Shown piece after piece: positions 1-5,048 of a stretch of 7,473 nt of DNA. Every line of letters starts with the position of its first letter. Position 1 is the stretch's first letter. Below the pieces are notes generated by a model. It saw only the letters and a program-made list of their open reading frames with translations, had not been told where the DNA came from and did not search any database. The translations under genes and the position numbers were made by a program. The DNA comes from Bifidobacteriaceae bacterium. GTDB lineage: Bacteria > Actinomycetota > Actinomycetes > Actinomycetales > WQXJ01. Where the stretch lies: the NCBI GenBank assembly GCA_031266115.1, contig JAISBQ010000159.1:1-7473 (forward strand). The letters run 5' to 3'.

Positions 1-1690
1 CCGTCGGCAGCACCGAGGGAATGCGCTGGTAGCCAGCGATCCGGGCGACCTCCTCGACCAGATCCACAGGCCGCGTCAGGTCCGGGCGCCACGACGGCGG
101 AATGACAGACCAACGGGACACGGGTCGGGTCGGGTCGGGGGCGCCGGCGTCGGGCCGGGCGTCGGCCACATAGTTGGGCGCGTGGCCTGCCGGATCTTCG
201 GGCGCGTGGTCGGAGTGGCCTGTCGGGGGGAGATCCTCCGGGAGGGGGCGCACGGGATTCGCCGAGGTGGGGGCGTCATCGGCGGCGGGATCAGCGAGGG
301 GCGACGGGACCACGTGGCAGCCAACCGCCTCCAGAATCTGTCTCACCTGAGCGTCGGGGTACGTCACGCCCATCAGGGTGGACGGCAGGGAGGGATCGAC
401 GTCGATCGGCGCGACGGGCGGGACGAGGTTCAGGTCGGTGACCTGCGAATCGGCCTGCCCCCCGCCATGCTCGATGAGCAGATCAATCACCCGCTGCACA
501 GCACGCGGCGGCACCTGCGGATCCACTCCGCGTTCGAAACGTCTGGCCGCTTCCGAGGACAACTTGTGGCGTCGCGATGTCCTCGACACGCTCACCGGAT
601 CGAAATGCGCCGCCTCGATCAGCAGATCCGTCGTCACATCGGTGACCTCACTCGACGCACCACCCATCACCCCCGCCATACCGAGCACACGCGAGGCACG
701 CACACCCTCCGGAGAATCAGTGATCAGGAGGTCTTCAGGATCCAGATGGCGGTGGATGTCGTCGAGCGTGACCAGGGTCTCGTCCGGGCGCGCCCGGCGC
801 ACCACGATCGGGCCCGCCACACCCGCCAGATCATAGACGTGCAGAGGTTGACCCATCTCCAGCATCACGTAATTCGTGACATCTACCCCGAGCGAGATCG
901 GCCGCATCCCCGCCTGGGTGAGCCGGCGCTGCATCCATCGAGGCGATGGCTGCGCGGCACGACAACCACGAACAATCCTTGCCACAAAACGATCGCAACC
1001 TAGCTGGCCGTGGATGGGTGCGACATCGTCCACGAGCACCGGAAAACCATCTGCGGTCGCGTCCGGAACCTCCAACGCGGCGGGATCGCGAAACGGGGTG
1101 CCGGTCGCATGAGCCAGCTCACGGGCGACCCCACGGATCGAGAAACAGTAGCCACGATCGGGCGTGATGTTGATTTCGACGGTCTGCTCCCCCAGCCCCA
1201 GCAGGGCCACTGCGTCGGTACCTACCTGCGAATTGAGTCCATAACGCGATAACACCATGATTCCCGAATGATCCTCACCCAATCCCAATTCGCGCTCCGA
1301 ACAGATCATGCCATCCGAGATGTGGCCGTACGTCTTGCGAGCCGAGATCGGGAACGGACCCGGCAACACCGCGCCAGGAAGCGCCACCACAACCTTGTCC
1401 CCCGGAGCAAAGTTGTGGGCGCCGCACACGATGCCCCGCAATCCCGGATCGTCGCCGCGGACGTTGAACTCTGGGCCCACATCCACCTGACACCACAAGA
1501 TAGTCTTGCCATTCTTCTGCGGCTCTGGGACAGCGGACACCACCTTGCCGACCACCAGTGAGCCACTCACCCCGGCCGAATGCACGGCCTCCTCCTCCAA
1601 ACCCACCGACACCAAAGCGGCCGCCACCGCATGGCCATCCTTCCCGTCAAGGTCGACGTATTCGCCCAGCCAGGGCAGGGGAATCAGCAC
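1..1690 (-). CDS. pheT: Phenylalanyl-tRNA synthetase beta subunit, 3' end missing (runs off the left edge)
   Basis: Beta subunit of the (alpha-beta)2 enzyme that charges tRNA-Phe in the cytoplasm; it binds tRNA and hydrolyses mischarged Tyr-tRNA-Phe. The frame is open without a stop for 563 codons from a GTG at 1690-1688 to the edge. Visible modules in order: N-terminal PLPWLGEYVDL; an EMAP-II-like OB-fold tRNA-binding domain at about residues 42-150 (GKVVSA...ICSERELGLGEDHSG); the B3/B4 editing domain at about 230-390 (SPRWMQRRL, VDVTNYVMLE, GQPLH, LGMAGVMGG, RRFERGVDP); and the B5 domain from about 434, whose conserved end WRPDLTRPVDLVEEVARIAGY is at 534-554. The catalytic-like core and the C-terminal anticodon-binding domain lie outside the window. 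The GTG is 2 bases after the pheS stop, with GGAG 8 bases upstream, so translation is probably coupled to pheS. An unusual ~60-residue low-complexity insertion splits B5. Identity is certain; the start is likely. Confidence 0.96.
   Translation of the reverse strand, partial: MLIPLPWLGEYVDLDGKDGHAVAAALVSVGLEEEAVHSAGVSGSLVVGKVVSAVPEPQKNGKTILWCQVDVGPEFNVRGDDPGLRGIVCGAHNFAPGDKVVVALPGAVLPGPFPISARKTYGHISDGMICSERELGLGEDHSGIMVLSRYGLNSQVGTDAVALLGLGEQTVEINITPDRGYCFSIRGVARELAHATGTPFRDPAALEVPDATADGFPVLVDDVAPIHGQLGCDRFVARIVRGCRAAQPSPRWMQRRLTQAGMRPISLGVDVTNYVMLEMGQPLHVYDLAGVAGPIVVRRARPDETLVTLDDIHRHLDPEDLLITDSPEGVRASRVLGMAGVMGGASSEVTDVTTDLLIEAAHFDPVSVSRTSRRHKLSSEAARRFERGVDPQVPPRAVQRVIDLLIEHGGGQADSQVTDLNLVPPVAPIDVDPSLPSTLMGVTYPDAQVRQILEAVGCHVVPSPLADPAADDAPTSANPVRPLPEDLPPTGHSDHAPEDPAGHAPNYVADARPDAGAPDPTRPVSRWSVIPPSWRPDLTRPVDLVEEVARIAGYQRIPSVLPT
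113..307 (-). other. Low-complexity insertion within the PheT B5 domain
   Basis: This segment encodes PheT residues 462-526, rich in Pro, Ala, Asp and His. It lies between the first B5 helix (LMGVTYPDAQVRQILEAVGC, 439-458) and the strand and helix that close the domain (WSVIPPSWRPDL, 527-538). In ordinary PheT these two parts are joined by only about five to ten residues, so roughly 55-60 residues are extra. It contains short repeats such as HAPEDPAGHAP. The reading frame is kept across it, and conserved motifs continue on both sides, so it is an in-frame insertion rather than a frameshift. A disordered loop is inferred. Confidence 0.75.
121..140 (+). repeat. Pentamer repeat (CGGGT) with a G-quadruplex pattern
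   Basis: The plus strand holds cgggt three times followed by cggggg. This gives four runs of at least three G separated by two-base loops (GGGTC three times, then GGGGG). It lies inside the PheT B5 insertion and encodes Pro-Thr-Arg-Pro. The G-rich strand is the template strand of pheT. Confidence 0.7.
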
Positions 1691-1692
1691 CG

Positions 1693-3075
1693 TCAGATCT
1701 CCATTCCGAAGTGGGTGGAGAAGCGCAGATCGCCCTCCACGAGATCGTGCATGTCGCGCACCCCATGACGAAACATCGCCGTGCGCTCAATACCCATTCC
1801 GAACGCGAACCCCGAATAGGCCTCCGGGTCAATCCCCGTCGCGACCAGCACATTCGGGTCGACCATGCCGCACCCACCCCACTCGATCCAGCCGTTCCCG
1901 CCGCACGTCCGGCAGTGAGGGTCCGCCCCCCTGCACACAAAACACTTGAGGTCCATCTCCGCGCTCGGCTCGGTGAATGGGAAGAAACTCGGCCGCAACC
2001 GGGTCGCAATCCCCCGGCCGAACATCGCCTCCGCCAAGTGGTCCAGCGTGCCCCTGAGGTGGGCCATGGTGATACCTCGATCCACCGCAAGACCCTCCAC
2101 CTGGTGAAACACCGGGGTGTGGGTGGCGTCCAGTTCGTCCGTCCGGAAAGTCTTGCCGGGCACCGCCACATACACCGGAACACCTCGCTCCAACAGCGTC
2201 CTGGCTTGGACAGGGCTGGTATGGGTGCGCAACACCAGGTTCGATCCCGGCGGGTCAACATAGAACGTGTCCTGCATCTGCCTCGCGGGATGATCCGGAC
2301 CGAAGTTCAACGCGTCGAAATTGAACCACTCCGCTTCCACCTCCGGTCCCTCCGCGATATCCCAGCCCATCGCCACAAACACATCCGCGATCCGCTCCTG
2401 CAGCAACTCCAGCGGGTGGCGCGCGCCGACCGTCTGACGAGCCGTGGGAAGCGTGACATCCACCCGCTCGGTGACCAAGACCCGTTCCGCACGCTGGACC
2501 TCCAACACTTGCTGGCGCCGGGCTATCGCCTGATTAACGGCCCCGCGAGCCTGGCCCACCAGCTTCCCGGCAGCTGCGCGCTGCGACTTGTCCAGGCCCT
2601 TGATCGCCCGGTTCGCCGCCGCCAACGCCGAACGATCCGCCGCGTGGGCAAGGCGGACCTCCTTCAACTCCGCGAGATCGCTCGCACCCATGATCGCGTC
2701 CAGCGCCTCGTTGACCGCCCGCTCAACCGCCTCGGGATCCAGTGGAGTGGGTGGAGTGGGTGAGGCCAGTACGGCAGGTGCAGCTAATACGGCAGATGGG
2801 GCCGGCGGAGTCGCGGGCCCCTCCGCGGCCGAGGACGCGCCATCGGACGCGGATACATCGGCTGCGGCAGCTGCGGCGGGAAGATCGGGAGCGGGGATGC
2901 CACTCGAGACTCCTGCAGCGCCCGAGGCGGGTGTGGGGACACTATCCGAGGCAGTGATACCGGCCGGGTCGCTACCGAGGGTAGGTGCTGCAGGTACTGA
3001 TGGATCGCCATCGGCGGCGACCTGAGCAGCGGCGGCGGGATTGACAGAGGTGGCGGGGCGGGCGGGCTCGGTCAT
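1693..3075 (-). CDS. pheS: Phenylalanyl-tRNA synthetase alpha subunit with a long N-terminal extension
   Basis: Catalytic alpha subunit (class II synthetase fold) that activates phenylalanine and transfers it to tRNA-Phe as part of the heterotetramer with PheT. The 460-residue protein is longer than the usual 340-360. Residues 1 to about 111 are Ala/Pro/Ser-rich. Residues 112-200 form the tRNA-contacting N-terminal coiled coil (starting LDPEAVERAV). The catalytic domain follows: GARHPLELL at 217-225; motif 2 FRTDELDATHTPVFHQVEG at 310-328; the phenylalanine-pocket stretch SFFPFTEPSAEMD at 363-375; a CxxC-x6-CxxC tetrad (Cys378, 381, 388, 391), probably metal-binding; WIEWGGCGM at 396-404; motif 3 GFAFGMGIER at 422-431; and the C-terminus FGMEI. 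The ATG at 3075 is the only usable start before the core. Every Val codon before residue 129 is GTC, GTA or GTT, and there is no Met or TTG. No strong Shine-Dalgarno precedes it. A 9-bp tandem duplication (gtggagtgg, 2742-2759) encodes a PTPPTP stretch just before the core. Confidence 0.97.
   Translation of the reverse strand: MTEPARPATSVNPAAAAQVAADGDPSVPAAPTLGSDPAGITASDSVPTPASGAAGVSSGIPAPDLPAAAAAADVSASDGASSAAEGPATPPAPSAVLAAPAVLASPTPPTPLDPEAVERAVNEALDAIMGASDLAELKEVRLAHAADRSALAAANRAIKGLDKSQRAAAGKLVGQARGAVNQAIARRQQVLEVQRAERVLVTERVDVTLPTARQTVGARHPLELLQERIADVFVAMGWDIAEGPEVEAEWFNFDALNFGPDHPARQMQDTFYVDPPGSNLVLRTHTSPVQARTLLERGVPVYVAVPGKTFRTDELDATHTPVFHQVEGLAVDRGITMAHLRGTLDHLAEAMFGRGIATRLRPSFFPFTEPSAEMDLKCFVCRGADPHCRTCGGNGWIEWGGCGMVDPNVLVATGIDPEAYSGFAFGMGIERTAMFRHGVRDMHDLVEGDLRFSTHFGMEI
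1699..1702 (-). promoter_or_regulatory. Ribosome binding site of pheT
   Basis: GGAG on the minus strand, 8 bases before the GTG at 1690. It is embedded in the last sense codons of pheS (Met-Glu of GMEI). It supports the GTG start and translational coupling. Confidence 0.6.
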
Positions 3076-3116
3076 GCGAGGGTGGGTCCCATCGGAGCGG
3101 TCGGTGTGCTTACGAA

Positions 3117-3129
3117 TGTCAGCCTGACA
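3117..3129. promoter_or_regulatory. 13-bp perfect palindrome upstream of pheS
   Basis: TGTCAG-C-CTGACA has perfect 6-base arms around one base, 42 bases upstream of the pheS ATG. It looks like an operator or a tiny hairpin in the leader; no regulator can be assigned. Confidence 0.4.
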
Positions 3130-3155
3130 GGTGCCGTGGCAGAGGTGTCGGCGAG

Positions 3156-3183
3156 CGCCCGCCTCGGAGCCGGGACGCGGGCG
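3156..3183. other. Hairpin in the presumed pheS leader
   Basis: Perfect 7-base arms CGCCCGC (3156-3162) and GCGGGCG (3177-3183) enclose a 14-base loop. No T-run follows on either strand, so it is not a standard intrinsic terminator. Confidence 0.4.
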
Positions 3184-3201
3184 GTCTGCTCCGCGCGCTC
3201 A

Positions 3202-3219
3202 CAGCCCGTAGACGGGCTG
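3202..3219. other. Short stable hairpin in the presumed pheS leader
   Basis: CAGCCCG (3202-3208) and CGGGCTG (3213-3219) form a perfect 7-bp stem with the loop TAGA. It lies 127 bases upstream of the pheS ATG and lacks a following T-tract. It could be a leader RNA structure or a protein site. Confidence 0.45.
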
Positions 3220-3256
3220 GCTACATCGACCGCGCGGGCGCGGAGACACGCGCGCC

Positions 3257-3265
3257 ATTGTCCCA
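3257..3265 (-). promoter_or_regulatory. Candidate extended -10 element for pheST
   Basis: Minus-strand TGGGACAAT fits an extended -10 (TGn plus a hexamer with A at position 2 and T at position 6). No convincing -35 stands at 16-18 bases. It would give a leader of about 175 bases containing the three structures at 3117-3219. This is a guess from pattern only. Confidence 0.25.
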
Positions 3266-3276
3266 CACGTTGCCGT

Positions 3277-3295
3277 GCACCCCTGACAGGGGCGC
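3277..3295. other. Hairpin CCCCT-GAC-AGGGG
   Basis: A perfect 5-bp stem (3280-3284 with 3288-3292) has a three-base loop. Two more GC pairs extend it beyond one mismatch. There is no T-tract. It sits just upstream of the candidate pheS -10 element. Confidence 0.35.
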
Positions 3296-3353
3296 ATCCG
3301 GCGATTCGGCATGGCGGTCGTTCGGATGTGACATCGGCACGATGCTGTGACGC

Positions 3354-3398
3354 CGGGTCCGCGGGCCGCGCGGTGTCGGGTCCGCGGGCCGCGCGGTG
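3354..3398 (+). repeat. 22-bp direct repeat, one base apart
   Basis: Two identical 22-base copies occupy 3354-3375 and 3377-3398. Each contains CCGCG-GGCCG-CGCGG, which can fold into a 5-bp stem with a 5-base loop, so two identical small hairpins stand in tandem. Confidence 0.8.
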
Positions 3399-3566
3399 GA
3401 GATGGCGACGGGTCGGCGGGCGGCAACGGGCCAGGTACTGGGGTGGCGGGGCGAGGTTTCGGTGCCCTGTGGTGGCGACGAATGCGGCGTGGCCGGTCGG
3501 CTCGTCCGCGCGTGGTGGCGGACGTCATCGTCGGATGTGCGTTCGCGGTGTTCTCAGTCGTGGTGC

Positions 3567-3738
3567 GCGAGGTTTCGCGCACTCCGCGGCCGGCTGCGGC
3601 CCACCCCCCACATCGACAGCGAGGATTCGCGCACGATGTCGGGCGAATCCGCTTCGATATGGCGCCCGGAGTACGCGAAAGCTCACCCCCGATTGGGCGG
3701 GCCCCGCCCGAACCCACCCACAGTGCGCGAAACCTCGC
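3567..3738. repeat. 172-bp nested imperfect inverted repeat (MITE-like or multi-operator)
   Basis: GCGAGGTTTCGCGCACT at 3567-3583 recurs as its exact reverse complement at 3722-3738. A second, diverged pair lies inside: 3619-3635 (15 of 17 to the consensus) and 3670-3686 inverted (14 of 17). Both pairs are symmetric about the same point, 3652.5, and the stretch 3604-3615 also pairs with 3690-3701 at 9 of 12 bases. The motif is itself near-palindromic: the left copy sits in a perfect hairpin of GTGCGCGA (3563-3570) and TCGCGCAC (3575-3582) with the loop GGTT. Copies start 52, 51 and 52 bases apart. A partial fifth copy (GCGAGGTTTCG) is at 3451-3461. No clear target-site duplication flanks the element. 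Confidence 0.7.
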
Positions 3739-3805
3739 CGTCGTCGCTCGACACCGGATGTCGCGGTACCCGAGACCGCACCGTCCAGCGCCGAACACTG
3801 CACTA

Positions 3806-3846
3806 CCACCCGACATCGCACCCTCAACGCCACCAGACATCGCACC
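3806..3846 (+). repeat. Two 17-bp direct repeats, 24 bases offset
   Basis: CCACCCGACATCGCACC (3806-3822) and CCACCAGACATCGCACC (3830-3846) differ at one base. They lie 200-240 bases before the plus-strand gene. Confidence 0.65.
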
Positions 3847-3921
3847 GCCCGCTCCGGTGCTGCGCAGTGGTCGGACAGCCTCGCCGACATGGCACAGCCC
3901 GCCGCACGGTGAGGGCAAGGA

Positions 3922-3984
3922 GCGGAGAGCGGAGAGGCGCAGAACCAGAGGCGCAGAGCAGAGAGCAGAGAGCAGAGAGCAGAG
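3922..3984 (+). repeat. Purine-rich heptamer minisatellite, nine units
   Basis: Nine consecutive 7-base units fill exactly 63 bases: gcggaga twice, ggcgcag, aaccaga, ggcgcag, then agcagag four times in perfect tandem. The plus strand is almost all purine plus single C. The tract ends 62 bases before the ATG of the plus-strand gene, where a promoter would be expected. Confidence 0.85.
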
Positions 3985-4046
3985 TCAGGCTGACGTTGTC
4001 CACAGTCCGGCGCTTCACTGTCATACCGAGCGGGCACAGTAGAGAC

Positions 4047-5048
4047 ATGGGAAGCCCGAGACAGACACCGGTCCGGCGCCCCGCACGACGCCGAATCTCA
4101 CCAGCAGGGCTGGCGTGGGTACCCGTCGAGGCAGGGCACCACCGTGGCGTGTTCACACGCAAACAGGCCATGGCCGGCGGCTTGACGCGTGCTCAGACGG
4201 CGTACCGCGTGGCCACCGGTGTGTGGCGGCGCGTCGCAGGGAAGGCCTATGCCCTCGCCGCCGAGAAGCCTTGGCCTCATGACCGTCTGCACGCCATGGC
4301 CGCGACCTGGCCAGATGCCACTGTCTACGGCATCACAGCCATGGCCTATTGGGAGCCGAACGCTCCGCTGCCCACCGGCAGTCCGGTTCATTGTGCTATC
4401 CCCCATGCGCGGCGACCTCAGGTCGGCCTCGTGCCCCACCGCACCACCGTGCCGGAGGAATCGACGGCCCACATCGAGGGGATTCGTGTCCAGCGGCGCA
4501 TCCCTGCACTGGTCGCGGCACTTGCTGCCATGCCCGCGCGCGAGGCACAATCGCTCCTCGCGTGGATGATCGCGCGCCGAAAAGTCACCCACGCCGACTT
4601 CGCTCGTGCCATCATCGCTTACGCGCCTCGCCGTCATGTCCGGCGCCTGCGGTCGTACCTGCCTCTCGTGGCCGCCGGCACGGCATCCCACGCAGAGTTC
4701 CTCGCTCGCGGAATCTTCATTCAGCACGGAATCACCGGGTGGGCCACCAACGCGCTGGTTCGCACGAGGCGTGGCGACCCCAAGTCCGCCGACTTCCTGT
4801 TCGCCATCCAGCGGCTTATCGTGATGATCGACGGATGGGCGTACCACGGGAACCGCCGAGCCTTTCAACTTGACCGTCAGGACCAAAACGACCTGGTCGC
4901 CAACGGCTACAGCGTCCTTCGCTTCACCTATCCCGATCTCAAGGAACGCCCGGCCGATGTCGCGGATCAGGTTCGCACCATGATCGCCCGCTTCACCCCG
5001 GATCCGCGGCGCCGCGCACAATCCCGCCAGGCTCACGCCCCGCCATGA
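4047..5048 (+). CDS. AbiEi-like winged-helix protein with a C-terminal DUF559-like nuclease-fold domain
   Basis: A 333-residue protein resembling the widespread actinobacterial solo proteins that join an AbiEi-type antitoxin N-terminus to a DUF559/Vsr-like domain; their cellular role is not established. Residues 34-70 (GVFTRKQAMAGGLTRAQ...WRRVAGKAYAL) match the AbiEi N-terminal winged helix. The C-terminal part shows Glu217 (SHAEFL), Asp249 (SADF), IDGWAYH at 261-267, DRQDQNDLVANGYSVLRFT at 276-294 and an Asp-Leu-containing last helix. In DUF559 proteins the position before IDG normally holds Glu; here it is Met260, so catalysis is doubtful. I chose the ATG at 4047 because the family begins about 30 residues before GVFTR. 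The frame stays open upstream to 3396, but that part is Arg-rich and overlaps repeats. No AbiEii toxin gene is next to it. The ribosome binding site is weak (at best AGAG). Its 3' end overlaps the convergent methylase gene by 16 bases. Confidence 0.8.
   Translation: MGSPRQTPVRRPARRRISPAGLAWVPVEAGHHRGVFTRKQAMAGGLTRAQTAYRVATGVWRRVAGKAYALAAEKPWPHDRLHAMAATWPDATVYGITAMAYWEPNAPLPTGSPVHCAIPHARRPQVGLVPHRTTVPEESTAHIEGIRVQRRIPALVAALAAMPAREAQSLLAWMIARRKVTHADFARAIIAYAPRRHVRRLRSYLPLVAAGTASHAEFLARGIFIQHGITGWATNALVRTRRGDPKSADFLFAIQRLIVMIDGWAYHGNRRAFQLDRQDQNDLVANGYSVLRFTYPDLKERPADVADQVRTMIARFTPDPRRRAQSRQAHAPP

Larger units (their letters stand above)
3072..3266 (-). other. Possible short leader ORF overlapping the pheS start
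   Basis: A 64-codon frame begins at a GTG at 3266 and ends in a TGA that overlaps the pheS ATG in the arrangement ATGA. A six-codon version starts at the ATG at 3092-3090 (M-G-P-T-L-A). No Shine-Dalgarno is visible for either, and the peptide has one Phe and no family resemblance, so it may be chance. If translated, terminating ribosomes could restart at pheS, whose own ribosome binding site is weak. Confidence 0.2.
3076..4046. other. Repeat-rich intergenic region without a supported gene
   Basis: About 970 bases lie between the divergently oriented pheS and the AbiEi-like gene. All long open frames here encode Arg/Pro/Ser-rich peptides with no recognisable domain. They overlap one another on both strands, as expected by chance in GC-rich DNA. 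From left to right it holds hairpins and a palindrome in the presumed pheS leader (3117-3295), a 22-bp direct repeat (3354-3398), a 172-bp nested inverted repeat (3567-3738), a 17-bp repeat pair (3806-3846) and a purine-rich heptamer minisatellite (3922-3984). It must contain the pheST promoter and that of the plus-strand gene. Confidence 0.7.

Noticed and set aside
182..1003. Plus-strand open frames of up to 273 codons opposite pheT
   Set aside because: They are antisense shadows of pheT, whose 563-codon frame shows conserved motifs throughout.
1558..2763. A 401-codon plus-strand frame opposite pheS
   Set aside because: Arg/Pro/His-rich antisense shadow of the unmistakable pheS coding sequence.
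3078..3093. T-box-like AGGGTGG...CC on the plus strand before pheS
   Set aside because: It is on the strand opposite to pheS, no synthetase gene follows on the plus strand, and the ACCGCG half of the motif is not matched.
3076..3266. E. coli-style attenuator with a Phe-rich leader peptide for pheST
   Set aside because: The minus-strand leader frames have no run of Phe codons, and no hairpin followed by a U-tract is present.
3567..3738. CRISPR-like array, because four ~17-base repeats recur every 51-52 bases
   Set aside because: The repeats are short and diverged, two are inverted relative to the other two, the whole is mirror-symmetric and no cas genes are present.
3199..3918. Long open frames on both strands of the pheS-AbiEi spacer (up to 276 codons)
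   Set aside because: Low-complexity Arg/Pro/Gly-rich translations, overlapping on both strands, with no motif and no good ribosome site; stop codons are rare by chance in GC-rich DNA.
3996..4026. Promoter for the plus-strand gene from TTGTCC (3996) and TCATAC (4021)
   Set aside because: Spacing is 19 bases and the -10 fit is poor; too weak to annotate.
3396..4046. In-frame upstream extension of the AbiEi-like gene to 3396 (550 residues in total)
   Set aside because: The extra 217 codons are Arg/Ser-rich, cross the inverted repeat and the heptamer tract, and resemble no domain. The family N-terminus fits the ATG at 4047.
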